Assembly (NCBI GenBank): GCA_023425025.1
Contig: JAFADG010000012.1
Location: 73,830 to 137,829 of the forward strand
DNA length: 64,000 nucleotides
Source: Bacillota bacterium
Lineage (GTDB): Bacteria > Bacillota > Clostridia > Christensenellales > Aristaeellaceae
Reading direction: 5' to 3'
Of the stretch, positions 45,163-54,613 are shown in pieces. Positions within the stretch are counted from its first letter, which is position 1, and the number at the start of each line of letters is the position of its first letter. The notes under the pieces were generated by a model. The model was given only the letters and a program-made list of their open reading frames with translations, ran no database searches and was not told where the DNA came from. Position numbers and translations under genes: made by a program.

Positions 45163-45861
45163 ATGCATACATTGATCATTATCCCCGCATACAACGAAGC
45201 GGCCAATATCATAAAGGTTGCCGAGTCCCTTTCCTCATTAAAGAACCAGGCTGACTATGTGATTGTGAATGACGGCTCCCGGGATCGGACAGCCGGCATT
45301 TGCCTGGAAAAAGGGTATCCGCTGATCAACCTGCCAGTAAATGTCGGGTTGGCCGGCGCCTTTCAGGCCGGGGTAAAATACGCTCTGCGAAACGGGTATG
45401 ACAGCGTATTGCAGTTTGATGGCGATGGCCAGCATAATGCTTCCTTTATTGACAAGATGATTGGCCGCATGGAAGAATGCGGCTGCGATATCGTCATCGG
45501 CTCCCGATTCGTACAGAAAAAAAGGCCAAGGAGCCTACGCATGCTTGGCAGTGGGCTGATACAATTTGCCATTGCCGTTACAACGAAAAGGCAAATTACC
45601 GACCCTACCTCGGGGATGCGGCTTTACAATCAGAAAATGCTGGACATTCTGGGCGATTCGGCAGATTTAGGCCCGGAGCCGGATACCATTGCCTTTCTGG
45701 CCAGGTCCGGAGCCGTCATTGAAGAGCTTCACATCACCATGAATGAGCGCCTGGCCGGCAAAAGCTACCTAACATTCTCACGTTCCATCAGATACATGAT
45801 GCACATGTGCTTGTCGATCTTTTTCATACAGTGGTTTCGCAAAAAGCTGACGATTTCATAG
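45163..45861 (+). CDS. Glycosyltransferase family 2 protein, dolichyl-phosphate mannosyltransferase-like
   Basis: 232 residues of the DPM1/GtrB-like group: IIIPAYNEAANIIKVAESL, IVNDGSRDRTAGIC, VLQFDGDGQHNASFI (DxD), DPTSGMRLYN. A short C-terminal hydrophobic segment (YMMHMCLSIFFIQWF) may associate with the membrane. Likely makes a polyprenyl-phosphate-linked sugar used by the downstream membrane transferase (inference from the family). Confidence 0.88.
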   Translation: MHTLIIIPAYNEAANIIKVAESLSSLKNQADYVIVNDGSRDRTAGICLEKGYPLINLPVNVGLAGAFQAGVKYALRNGYDSVLQFDGDGQHNASFIDKMIGRMEECGCDIVIGSRFVQKKRPRSLRMLGSGLIQFAIAVTTKRQITDPTSGMRLYNQKMLDILGDSADLGPEPDTIAFLARSGAVIEELHITMNERLAGKSYLTFSRSIRYMMHMCLSIFFIQWFRKKLTIS

Positions 45862-45869
45862 AGGAGGAC

Positions 45870-46214
45870 ATGCTTGTGTCCATAACATTAAGGTGTCTGC
45901 TTTTTCTGGTCTCGCTGCTCAGTTGCGCCTACACGCTCCGGCGCATACGCAAAGCGCAAATGCAGATAGATGATTCGATTTTTTGGATTGCGCTGAGCAT
46001 TCTTTTGGTGCTTATCAGCATTTTCCCCGGTACGGCTTCCTTGCTTTCCGGCGTGATAGGCATTGAGTCGCCGGCCAATGCGGTATTCCTGGCGGTTATC
46101 TTTTTACTGCTGGCAAAATTATTCGGCTTGTCGGTTCAGGTTTCACAGCTCCACCAAAAGGTCAGGACCTTATCCCAGGAACTTGCCTTGATGAAAACGG
46201 AGCAAAAGCAATAG
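45870..46214 (+). CDS. DUF2304 small membrane protein
   Basis: About 114 residues with three hydrophobic segments and a C-terminal coiled coil (SQLHQKVRTLSQELALMKTEQ). This is the arrangement of DUF2304 proteins that sit next to GtrB-like transferases. ATG 45870 is only two bases after AGGAGG; GTG 45876 gives better spacing, so the exact start is uncertain. Confidence 0.8.
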   Translation: MLVSITLRCLLFLVSLLSCAYTLRRIRKAQMQIDDSIFWIALSILLVLISIFPGTASLLSGVIGIESPANAVFLAVIFLLLAKLFGLSVQVSQLHQKVRTLSQELALMKTEQKQ

Positions 46215-46266
46215 CCGCAGCCGGCGGAAACCCATCCTTGCTGTATGAAAGGAAACCGCGCTTATC

Positions 46267-48495
46267 ATGCAAAAGCTTTTGAAACAATCCAAAGGAATGT
46301 TGTTGATATACCTTATCCTTTTATGTACGATGGCCGCGCTGATCTTCCTGTATTGCGCGCGCAGCAATGAACTCCTGTCAAGAAATGACAAGAACACGCA
46401 GGTGCTGGATTCCGGTATGCCTTCCAGGCCATTGGACGCGCAGCCTGGCGGAACGGTCGTCCGCCAGGAAATACAGGTTACGGGTGAGCTGCTGGACCTG
46501 TCCGTGCTAATGGCCGCGCATGACAGAAAGAACGCGGGCAGTATCACCATTCGCCTTTTTGACAAGGAAACGCTGCTTGCATCCAAGACCATTGCGCAGA
46601 AGCTGGTTCGCGAGAAAACCTACACGAAGCTGATCCTCCCGGAGCCTTACATTTCAAGCAAGCCAACCCTGCTGACAATGGAAATCGTAACGGAAGGATC
46701 AGGCGAGGCTGATTCTGTTACGCCTTTCCTTACAGAGAACGGCTCAGGGTATGCTGCGGGAAGCTTGACTGTAAATGGGGCGCCGTATGATGCGGACCTG
46801 TGTTTTTCCTATACGCTGGTTCAGCGGAAGATCCCTTTGAGCGCCGGGCTTTTGGGCTATTGTGCCGCGTTTGTTCTGCTGGTATCCGCCACCTATTGGC
46901 TGTTCTGGGGAAAGCGGTTTTATGCCTTGCTTGTGCAGGTATGCCTTTCCATCAAAAGGGCTCCGCTGCAATGGCTTGCCAATACGGGCCTACTGCTTGG
47001 CGCTGCCGGCCTGGGGTTGCTGACGGAATTTTTATATGCACGCATTTGGGGCATTGGCCTTACCTCCCTGGGTACGGCGCTGAATCCTGCGCGTCTCGCC
47101 TTCTTTGCAGCGGCATGGGTCTTGGCTGCCGTGTTTTATCTTTTACGTAAGCAGGTACAGGAAAAGCCTGAAAAGCTGTTCGCTTTCACCATTCTGATTC
47201 TGGGGTGCCTGTTCATCTGCCTGATACCAACCGCCAACTTCATATCCTGGGATGAACCTTCTCATTTTTATTGGTCACTGAGCCAATCCTACCCCGACCA
47301 TGTGTATATGACCACCATAGACATCGTGCTCTGGCAGGATCCGCCATTACCTGTTTCCTGGGATCTTGCCGGCAATAAAGCAGTTGTCGAAGAGATGAAT
47401 AAGGTGTATGAGGTTGGATATACCGGCCATGTAGACAACGCCGGCATCGACCGCTTCCTTACCTTTATAGGCCATTGGCCAGCCGGTTTGGCCATGGCTC
47501 TCGCCAGGGCGCTGGGCCTGTCTTTTCAATGGATATTCCTGTTTGGGAAACTGGGCAATCTTGCCGCCTATACTGCCATCCTCTATTTTGCCATACGCAA
47601 GCTGCGGTCCGGAAAGATGCTGCTGGCCGCCATTGCGTGCATGCCCACGCCATTTTTCCTGGCAACGGTCTACTCCTATGATTTTTGGGTGACAGCATGG
47701 GCGATGTTTGCTTTCGCCACATATTTTTCACAGCTTCAGCAGCCGGAAAAGAAAATGACCTTTATGACGGCGTTTGTCATGCTGGGCGCCATGCTGCTGG
47801 CGTGCCTGCCCAAACAGCCGTACATACCGCTTTTGCTGCCATTTTTGTTTTTAAGCCGGTCAAAGTTCGCAACGCGGAAGCAGCACAGGGCATATGTGCT
47901 TTCCGTTATCGCGGTTGCCTTGTTGATTGCCGCTTCATTTTTGATGGTACGGATGGGCACGGTGGGCGACGGGGATTTTCGGGGCGGCGAAACGGTCAGT
48001 GTATCCGGGCAGATTCAATACATATTGACTGATCCCGCAGGCTTTATGAAAACGATCTTTGGCTTTATCAGAGAATATCTCTCGTTTTCCGGCATGGGAG
48101 GAGTATTGTCCATTTTTGCCTATCTGGGCTTGAGCAAGTCGGCCAGCTACGCAGCCTGCCTGCTGCTCCTGATTTCTGTTACGGACAAAGCCGACAGCGA
48201 TCAATTTGCATTAAAAGCGCGTACACGCCTTTTCACCTGGTCTGCCTGCCTGATTACAGTATTTGCGCTGGCCGTTTCCTTGTATATTGCGTTTACGCCG
48301 GTTGGCTTGAACACGGTAAACGGCTGTCAGCCGCGCTACCTGCTGCCATTGATATTCCCGGCACTGTTTTTGATTGGATCACCCAGGATTGTCAACCATA
48401 TGGACCGCCGCCTCTATTACTACATGGGGCATGGCTGCATGGCGTTCATTCTCCTTCAGTCCATATGGGATATGGTTGCGACCCAATTATTCTAG
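46267..48495 (+). CDS. DUF2142 polytopic membrane protein, probable GT-C-like transferase
   Basis: 742 residues, about twelve hydrophobic segments with a ~130-residue extracytoplasmic N-terminal part (a beta-rich domain around KNAGSITIRLFDKETLL). The ISWDEPSHFYWSL motif with an acidic site near the membrane is typical of DUF2142/GT-C-like transferases. It probably transfers a sugar from the polyprenyl-phosphate donor made by the GtrB-like neighbour. Substrate unknown. Confidence 0.83.
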   Translation: MQKLLKQSKGMLLIYLILLCTMAALIFLYCARSNELLSRNDKNTQVLDSGMPSRPLDAQPGGTVVRQEIQVTGELLDLSVLMAAHDRKNAGSITIRLFDKETLLASKTIAQKLVREKTYTKLILPEPYISSKPTLLTMEIVTEGSGEADSVTPFLTENGSGYAAGSLTVNGAPYDADLCFSYTLVQRKIPLSAGLLGYCAAFVLLVSATYWLFWGKRFYALLVQVCLSIKRAPLQWLANTGLLLGAAGLGLLTEFLYARIWGIGLTSLGTALNPARLAFFAAAWVLAAVFYLLRKQVQEKPEKLFAFTILILGCLFICLIPTANFISWDEPSHFYWSLSQSYPDHVYMTTIDIVLWQDPPLPVSWDLAGNKAVVEEMNKVYEVGYTGHVDNAGIDRFLTFIGHWPAGLAMALARALGLSFQWIFLFGKLGNLAAYTAILYFAIRKLRSGKMLLAAIACMPTPFFLATVYSYDFWVTAWAMFAFATYFSQLQQPEKKMTFMTAFVMLGAMLLACLPKQPYIPLLLPFLFLSRSKFATRKQHRAYVLSVIAVALLIAASFLMVRMGTVGDGDFRGGETVSVSGQIQYILTDPAGFMKTIFGFIREYLSFSGMGGVLSIFAYLGLSKSASYAACLLLLISVTDKADSDQFALKARTRLFTWSACLITVFALAVSLYIAFTPVGLNTVNGCQPRYLLPLIFPALFLIGSPRIVNHMDRRLYYYMGHGCMAFILLQSIWDMVATQLF

Positions 48496-48497
48496 TC

Positions 48498-48537
48498 AAA
48501 AAAGCGGGCGGCTGAAAAAAATCAGCGCCCGCTTTTT
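48498..48537. terminator. Bidirectional terminator
   Basis: AAAAAAGCGGGCG (48498-48510) and CGCCCGCTTTTT (48526-48537) around a loop with CTGA/TCAG. Serves the convergent DUF2142 and sugar permease genes. Confidence 0.9.
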
Positions 48538-48554
48538 ACGCGAACTAACCGCGA

Positions 48555-50072
48555 TCAGGCCTTGACATTTCTGGCGGATGCGCCGGAGGCCGGATACCTT
48601 CGCACGCGCAGCAGCACGCCCGCGGCGGAGGCCGCCCCGCCCAGCACCGCCAGCAAAGTGCGGTGCTCGTGAATGAACTGCATAAGCTGCTGAGCCCCGC
48701 TCAACGCAGCCTCCGTGCCGGCCATGGCGGCGGGAGGCGCGTACACCATGCCGGATACGCCGCCAGCCAGGACCAACACGCCGGCGATGAGCGTGATCAG
48801 CCCGGTCAGCCTTGTGCGGATGGGCTTTTCCCTGGAACCCGGAATGACCAGCTCCTTTGCCCATGCGCCAAACTGGGCGGCCTGTTCAAAGCCGTACCTG
48901 GTCTTGGTGACGACGTCAATGGCCACTGCCACCAGCAGTACCAGGCCCTTTGTCACCTGCTGCATGAACTGGTCGACCCCCGTGATGGACATGCCCAGGT
49001 TCAGCATGCCCATGATCAATGCCCCGATCAGCGCCCCGGGGACGGTGCCTATGCCGCCGTAGGCGGAGGCGCCGCCGATAAAGCAGGCGGCGATTGCGTC
49101 CATCTCAAAGCCCTGCCCTGCAAGCGGGTACGCGGAGGTGAAGCGGGCCAGACAAACCAGCCCGGCCACACCGGCCAGAAAGCCCATGTTGGTATAGGCC
49201 AGAAACATCAACCGCTTCGTGTTCACGCCGGAAAGCCAGGCAGCCTTCGCATTTCCGCCCAGCGCGTACAGGTGCCGCCCGATCACCATGTTGCCGGTGA
49301 TATAGGTATAGCATGCGACCACGATCCCCACCGTGATCAGTACCGTGGGGAAGCCGCGATGCCGGGCCATGGTATAAAAGATCCATAAAAGCGCGGCGCT
49401 TACCACCAAAATCCTGACCGCCAGCACAAAGGGATGATCGGCCTCATATCCCTTTTTCCTGCGGGCCACGTTTTTAATGACCTGCCATGCGCCATAGGCC
49501 GCCGCGGCAAGAATACCAGCCAGCAGGCAAGTGACGTTCACATTGTTTCCAAACAGGACAGTCCCGCCGAAAAAGTCAGGAATGTATCCATTGAACAGTA
49601 GCAGAAAGCTTTCCGGGAAATTGCTCAGCGTCAGGCCGCCCAGAAACATGCCCGTGATCCCGCGGAAAAGGAGCATGCCCGCCAGCGTGACAATGAATGG
49701 CGGAATGCCCACATAGGCGATGCAGTACCCCTGGAAAGCGCCGAGGAAGATACCCGCCAGAAGACTTAACGGAACCACAATCGCAGGGTCCATATGCCAG
49801 GTTTTCATGGCCGTTCCCGCGCTGGCCATCACCAGGCCCACTACCGCGCCCACCGAAAGGTCGATGTTGCCGCCGGTTAGGATGCACATGAGCATGCCTA
49901 CCGCCAGGATCACTACATAAGCGTTCTGGAAAATGATATTGGTGACGTTCATGGGGTATAGCAGCGCGCCCTTGGACAGAATCGTAAACACGAGCATGAT
50001 GGTCACCAGCGCGATGAGCATGGTGTATTGCCTGATGCCGCCTTTAAACATTTTCTTTGCCAGAGCGTTCAT
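48555..50072 (-). CDS. Multiple-sugar ABC transporter permease (MmsB/XylH type)
   Basis: 505 residues, rather long for the family because of a hydrophobic, Ala-rich C-terminal extension. Membrane segments include VTIMLVFTILSKGALL and GMLMCILTGGNIDLSVGAVVGLV (the binding-site region of ribose/xylose permeases) and the EAA-like YIPDF/GGASAYGGIGTVPGALIG region. Start ATG 50072 overlaps the ATPase stop (ATGA) and has GGGGGA upstream. Third gene of the minus sugar operon. Confidence 0.9.
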   Translation of the reverse strand: MNALAKKMFKGGIRQYTMLIALVTIMLVFTILSKGALLYPMNVTNIIFQNAYVVILAVGMLMCILTGGNIDLSVGAVVGLVMASAGTAMKTWHMDPAIVVPLSLLAGIFLGAFQGYCIAYVGIPPFIVTLAGMLLFRGITGMFLGGLTLSNFPESFLLLFNGYIPDFFGGTVLFGNNVNVTCLLAGILAAAAYGAWQVIKNVARRKKGYEADHPFVLAVRILVVSAALLWIFYTMARHRGFPTVLITVGIVVACYTYITGNMVIGRHLYALGGNAKAAWLSGVNTKRLMFLAYTNMGFLAGVAGLVCLARFTSAYPLAGQGFEMDAIAACFIGGASAYGGIGTVPGALIGALIMGMLNLGMSITGVDQFMQQVTKGLVLLVAVAIDVVTKTRYGFEQAAQFGAWAKELVIPGSREKPIRTRLTGLITLIAGVLVLAGGVSGMVYAPPAAMAGTEAALSGAQQLMQFIHEHRTLLAVLGGAASAAGVLLRVRRYPASGASARNVKA

Positions 50073-51622
50073 GCTACGATTTCCCCCTTGCTTGCCTTCA
50101 TAATATGCCCCATGATAACCTCCTGGGAAGCCTCGGCGATCGGGAGCTCCGCGATCAGCTTCCCTTCGTTCATGACATAAACCCGGTCGCACATCCCAAG
50201 GATCTCAGGCAGCTCGGAGGAGATCAGCAGGATGGATTTCCCCTGGGCTGCCAGGGAATTGATGATCTGGTAGATCTCGTACTTGGCGCCCACGTCCACG
50301 CCCCGGGTGGGCTCATCCAGGAGCAGGATGTCAGGCTGCGCAAAGATCCATTTGCCTACTAGCACCTTTTGCTGATTGCCGCCGGACAGGTTGCCCGCCA
50401 GCTGCTCCACCGTCGGAGCCTTGATCCCAAGCTTTGACCGCAGGTTTTCGGCCTCGCCTTTTTCCAGGTCCTTGTCCAGCACGCCCCGGCGGCTGATAAA
50501 TTCCGTTCTGGCCAGGGTCACGTTGTGCTTGATACTGTTCATCAGCACCAGCCCGTTTTGCTTGCGGTCCTCGGTGATGTAGGCAAATCCAGCCTTGATG
50601 GCCTGGTGGATGCTGTGCAGCTCTATTTCCTTGCCGTTTAGGAAAAGCTGTCCCGAGATTTTTTCGCCGTAGGCCCTGCCGAAGACGGACATGGCCAGCT
50701 CCGTACGGCCTGCGCCGATAAGCCCGGCCATCCCCACCACCTCGCCCCGGCGCACCGTAATGGAAACGTTGTCCACCACTTTTTTTGCGGTGTACTGGGG
50801 GTGATGAACCGTCCAATCCCGCACTTGAAGCGCAACTTCGCCGATGCTTCTTTCCCGGAGCGGGTAGCGGTTGGTCATTTCCCGGCCCACCATGCCCCGT
50901 ATGATCCGGCCCTCGCTCCATTCGTCCACGCCCCGGGTCAGCGTCTCAATGGACCGGCCGTCCCTTAAGATGGTGATCCTGTCGGCACAGTAGCTGAGTT
51001 CCCCCAGCTTATGGGATATGAGAATGGAGGTGATCCCCTTCTCTTTTTTCAGGTAGATCAAAAGATCCAAAAGCTTCTGGGCGTCGCTCTCGTTGAGGGA
51101 GGACGTGGGCTCGTCCAGGATCAGCAGCTTTACGTCCTTGGCCAGGGCTTTGGCGATCTCCAGCAGCTGCTGTTTGCCCATGCCGATGTCGCGCACCAGG
51201 GTGCGGGGATTTTCATTCAGCCCCACCATGCGCATGTATTCCTCGGCCTTTTGATAGGTCATGTCCCAGTTGATTACGCCGTTTTTTCCCTGCTCGTTGC
51301 CCAGGAACATGTTTTCGCCGATGTTAAGATAGGGAACCAGCGCCAGCTCCTGGTGGATGATGACGATTCCCTTGAGTTCGCTGTCGTGTATGGAATGAAA
51401 GCGGCAGGCCTCTCCCCTTAAGATGACGTCGCCCTCGTAGGAACCGTAAGGGTAGATACCGCTAAGTATGTTCATCAGGGTCGATTTTCCCGCGCCGTTT
51501 TCTCCGCAGATGGCGTGGATCTCGCCCTGGGTGATATCGATGTTCACATGGTCCAGCGCCTTTACGCCCGGAAAAAGCTTTGTGATATCCAGCATTTGAA
51601 GCAGGCATCCGTTCAAATCCAT
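50069..51622 (-). CDS. Multiple-sugar ABC transporter ATPase (MmsA/XylG type)
   Basis: 517 residues with two ATPase halves: first Walker A GENGAGKSTLMN and signature IGMGKQQLLEIAKALAK (degenerate, as usual), Walker B LLILDEPTSSL; second half with Walker A-like GLIGAGRTELAM, signature LSGGNQQKVLVG and Walker B ILLLDEPTRGVD. This tandem design is the normal ribose/xylose-type ATPase. I choose ATG 51622 because it gives the family start (LNGCLLQMLDITKLFPGVKAL); ATG 51595 is also possible. Confidence 0.9.
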   Translation of the reverse strand: MDLNGCLLQMLDITKLFPGVKALDHVNIDITQGEIHAICGENGAGKSTLMNILSGIYPYGSYEGDVILRGEACRFHSIHDSELKGIVIIHQELALVPYLNIGENMFLGNEQGKNGVINWDMTYQKAEEYMRMVGLNENPRTLVRDIGMGKQQLLEIAKALAKDVKLLILDEPTSSLNESDAQKLLDLLIYLKKEKGITSILISHKLGELSYCADRITILRDGRSIETLTRGVDEWSEGRIIRGMVGREMTNRYPLRERSIGEVALQVRDWTVHHPQYTAKKVVDNVSITVRRGEVVGMAGLIGAGRTELAMSVFGRAYGEKISGQLFLNGKEIELHSIHQAIKAGFAYITEDRKQNGLVLMNSIKHNVTLARTEFISRRGVLDKDLEKGEAENLRSKLGIKAPTVEQLAGNLSGGNQQKVLVGKWIFAQPDILLLDEPTRGVDVGAKYEIYQIINSLAAQGKSILLISSELPEILGMCDRVYVMNEGKLIAELPIAEASQEVIMGHIMKASKGEIVA

Positions 51623-51653
51623 CACTCCAGCCAATGGGATAAAAATTTGGAAA

Positions 51654-51684
51654 GGAGAGACGGACAAACTTCGTCCGTCTCTCC
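51654..51684 (-). terminator. 3' stem-loop between binding protein and ATPase genes
   Basis: GGAGAGACGGAC (51654-51665) with GTCCGTCTCTCC (51673-51684), a perfect 12-bp stem. As in the amino acid operon it follows the binding-protein gene and should raise its relative expression. Confidence 0.65.
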
Positions 51685-51718
51685 GGAGGCATTGTACTAC
51701 TCACTGGGGCTGGGCTGA

Positions 51719-52765
51719 TTACTTCAGATCATCCTCGGTGTAGTAGCCGCTGTCAATGAGCACTTCCTTGTAGTTGTTGACATCGGCAAACACGGGCACG
51801 CACAGGAAGGTGGGCACGACCAGCACGCCGTTGTCATAGGTGGTGGTGTCGTTCACTTCGGGCTCTTTGCCGGCCAGAATGTCCAGCGTCATCTGAACCG
51901 CCTGGGCAGCCAGGGTGCGGGTGTCCTTGAATACGGACATGGATTGTTTGCCGGCGATGATGTTCTTGGTGTTGGCTTTGTCACAGTCCTGGCCGGTGAT
52001 ATAGGGGAACTGCGTATAGCCGGCATTTTCCAGAGAGGTGGTCACGCCGAAGGCCGTGGAGTCGTTGGAGCAGACAACCGCGTCCAGCTTCGTCTTTCCG
52101 TCGGAATAGAAGGAAGCCAGGATGCCGTCAAAACGGGCCTGGGCAACCTCCGGCTTCCAGGTGGGGGTGGCTACCTGTTCAAAGGCAGTCTGGCCGCTGG
52201 GAATGACGAGCTGGCCTTTTTCGATGTAGGGCTTGAGCAGGTCCATTGCGCCGTTGAAGAAGTACCCGGCATTGTTGTCGCCCGGGTCGCCGGCGGTGAA
52301 CTCCACATTGTAGGGCCCCTTGCCGTCCTTGAGGCCAAGCACATCTTCAATGTACGTGCCCTGAATAACGCCAACCTTGTAGTTGTCAAAGGTTACGTAG
52401 TAGCTCACAGCGTCGGTATCACGGATCAGCCGGTCATAGCAGATCACTTTGACGCCCTGGGCCTTGGCTTCAGCCAGCGCGGACCCAAGAGAGCTGGCCT
52501 CGATGGCGGAGATGATGAGCACTTTGGCGCCGCCGGCGATCATGCCTTCGATCTGGCTCACCTGCAGGGCTACCTGGTCGTTGGCGAACTGAAGATCGAC
52601 TTCAAAGCCCGCTTCCTGCAGTTTGGCCTTCAGGTTTTCGCCGTCCTGATTCCAACGCTGCAGGCTCTGGGTGGGCATGGATACGCCGACCTTGTCGGTA
52701 GCCAGCGCGCCGGTGAGCGAGAGGCACAAAACCATTGCCAAAAGTACCGCGATAAGTTTCTTCAT
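51719..52765 (-). CDS. Multiple-sugar ABC transporter substrate-binding protein (ChvE-like)
   Basis: 348 residues with a signal peptide (MKKLIAVLLAMVLCLSLTGA, cleavage near ALA-T). Mature part matches the ChvE/xylose-binding family: VGVSMPTQSLQRWNQDG, VLIISAIEASSLG, CYDRLIRDTDAVSYYVTFDN, NVEFTAGDPGDNN, YITGQDCDKANTKNIIAGKQSM. Captures monosaccharides such as glucose, xylose or galactose; the sugar cannot be named. First gene of the sugar operon; AAGGAG 8 bases before the ATG. Confidence 0.92.
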   Translation of the reverse strand: MKKLIAVLLAMVLCLSLTGALATDKVGVSMPTQSLQRWNQDGENLKAKLQEAGFEVDLQFANDQVALQVSQIEGMIAGGAKVLIISAIEASSLGSALAEAKAQGVKVICYDRLIRDTDAVSYYVTFDNYKVGVIQGTYIEDVLGLKDGKGPYNVEFTAGDPGDNNAGYFFNGAMDLLKPYIEKGQLVIPSGQTAFEQVATPTWKPEVAQARFDGILASFYSDGKTKLDAVVCSNDSTAFGVTTSLENAGYTQFPYITGQDCDKANTKNIIAGKQSMSVFKDTRTLAAQAVQMTLDILAGKEPEVNDTTTYDNGVLVVPTFLCVPVFADVNNYKEVLIDSGYYTEDDLK

Positions 52766-53029
52766 AGGGACAACTCCTTTTTTTATTTTTCAGGCGTTTC
52801 ATCCGCCCAAAATACGCTGATGAACGGGGCATGATGTAAATCTGTTTTTTTGTGTACGCAAAAAACAGACAGGACCTTAACAAGCAAAACGCTTTTTCGG
52901 ACATGCCTGCACATTGGGTGCGCATAAAAGCACCGGTGCGGGATTAAAGCCATAATAAGTATGCGGTGTGTGATGAACGGGACAACATACATATATGCCG
53001 GTTACCCGTATATATTCCATAAAGGCACA

Positions 53030-53043
53030 TGTGCTCGAGCACA
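53030..53043. promoter_or_regulatory. Perfect palindrome TGTGCTCGAGCACA, probable operator
   Basis: A 14-bp perfect palindrome with a central CG, just downstream of the sugar promoter start (about 53050). The TGn4CGn4CA shape fits LacI-family or catabolite-control operators. Binding there would repress the operon. Confidence 0.6.
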
Positions 53044-53056
53044 CATTATTGCTTAT

Positions 53057-53085
53057 ATCATACAAAAATTCCAGATACTTGTCAA
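53057..53085 (-). promoter_or_regulatory. Promoter of the sugar ABC operon
   Basis: Minus strand TTGACA (53085-53080), 17-base spacer, TATGAT (53062-53057). The leader to 52765 is about 285 bases and also contains the palindrome GCACCGGTGC (52930-52939) and an ATATAT-flanked dyad near 52990-53014. Confidence 0.88.
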
Positions 53086-53213
53086 TTGGATATTTTGCTT
53101 TTTTCTATAGAAAAACAATGGTGTTTTGCAGACAGCACGCCGGGAAATGTTTTGCGCCCTTTTATGTGGTATGATGTGTTTGAAATCAGCCGGCCGGCTG
53201 GAGGGAAAAAGTC

Positions 53214-54539
53214 ATGGAAAAGGACCAGCTGCAAAGAAGCCTGGATTTTATCGAGGACCATCTGCGCGCGGAGATCACCCTGTCGGACATAGCGGGAGAA
53301 GCCGGATTTTCCGCCTTCCATTTCAGCCGCATGTTTCAGGGAACCGTTGGGCTGCCGGTAATGGCGTATGTGCTCAGGCGGCGCCTTTTGCACGCCGCAT
53401 ACCATATCGCCTGTGGGATGGACGCGAATACGGCCGCCCTGACCTTTGGCTTTGATACCTATGCCGGGTTTTACAAGGCTTTTGTGCGGACCTTTGACAA
53501 GACGCCTGCCCTGGTGAAAAAGCGGGGCGCCACCCTGCCGCCGCATCGGATTGATTTGTGTAAAGGAGACGATTGTATGATCAGCAATGAAAAGCTGAAG
53601 GATATTTTGCGCAATTGGGGCTTGGAGGAGATGCCATTCGTACCCGTCCGGTATGAAAACAGCGGTTTCATTTCCGATACCGCGTGGTATGTGGGCGGGG
53701 AGCATGTGCTCAAGGCTACGAAAAACCTGTACGGCTTTCATACCCACGCGGCCATTACCAAAGCCCTGGCGGAGGAGGGCATGCTGGCGCCCGTGCCCGT
53801 TGCGGCAGCGGAGAACCGGGAATATGTTCAGGAAGGGGAATGGTACTTTTACCTGCTGCCCCGCCTTGGGGGAAGGCCTGTGAACAGCCGGAGGCTTATG
53901 GAAAAGGATTGGGCGGAAAAAGCATACAGGCTGGGAAGCCTGATCGGCCGCCTGCACAAGGTGCTGCGCCTTCATGATGGGGACATCGCCGCGGACGGCA
54001 TGGATTTTGCCGCCATGGTCAGGGACTACGCCATGCCCAAGACAAAAGTGGCCCTTTCCATGCCCAAGGCCTTCTACGATCATTATCTGGCCCGGTTTCC
54101 TGAATTGTACCCGCTTTTGCCCAAGCATGTCATCCACCGGGATGTGAATCCCGCCAACATTCTCATGCGGGGGGAGGATTTCTGCGGTTTTGTGGATTTT
54201 GAGCTGGGCCAGCGGAGCATCCGCCTGTATGACCCCTGCTGCCTGACCACCGCCATTTTGTCGGAAACCTTCCCGGAAGGCAATCCTCCCTCCTATGACA
54301 AGTGGTTTGAAGTCTACCAGGCGGTGCTGCGGGGGTATGACAGCGTGTGCGGGCTGACGAAAGAAGAACGGGAGGCCGCGCCGTACGTGGTGTTCACCAT
54401 TCAAATGATCTGTGTTGCCTATTTCAGCGAAACGCCCAAGTTCCATGCCCTGGCGGAAACCAACAAGCACATGCTGGTCTGGCTTTGGGAAAACAGGGAG
54501 CGGCTTGCGTACAATTCGGATGCGGTGATACGGCGCTGA
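53214..54539 (+). CDS. AraC-type DNA-binding domain fused to an aminoglycoside-phosphotransferase-like kinase
   Basis: 441 residues. Residues ~1-110 are two AraC-type helix-turn-helix motifs (GEAGFSAFHFSRMFQ, FGFDTYAGFYKAFVRTFDKTP). Residues ~122-440 are an APH-like phosphotransferase with the catalytic HVIHRDVNPANILM and the Mg-binding FVDFELGQ. An in-frame ATG at 53577 with AAAGGAG 8 bases ahead opens the kinase part, so a separate kinase could also be made. Possibly two genes joined by loss of a stop. Divergent from the sugar operon. Kinase substrate unknown. Confidence 0.85.
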   Translation: MEKDQLQRSLDFIEDHLRAEITLSDIAGEAGFSAFHFSRMFQGTVGLPVMAYVLRRRLLHAAYHIACGMDANTAALTFGFDTYAGFYKAFVRTFDKTPALVKKRGATLPPHRIDLCKGDDCMISNEKLKDILRNWGLEEMPFVPVRYENSGFISDTAWYVGGEHVLKATKNLYGFHTHAAITKALAEEGMLAPVPVAAAENREYVQEGEWYFYLLPRLGGRPVNSRRLMEKDWAEKAYRLGSLIGRLHKVLRLHDGDIAADGMDFAAMVRDYAMPKTKVALSMPKAFYDHYLARFPELYPLLPKHVIHRDVNPANILMRGEDFCGFVDFELGQRSIRLYDPCCLTTAILSETFPEGNPPSYDKWFEVYQAVLRGYDSVCGLTKEEREAAPYVVFTIQMICVAYFSETPKFHALAETNKHMLVWLWENRERLAYNSDAVIRR

Positions 54540-54613
54540 TTTGGTCGTTGGGATGCTTACCCTTTCCCGGGCGCAATGAAGGCCCGACTATGCATGGATT
54601 TACAACAAGCCCC

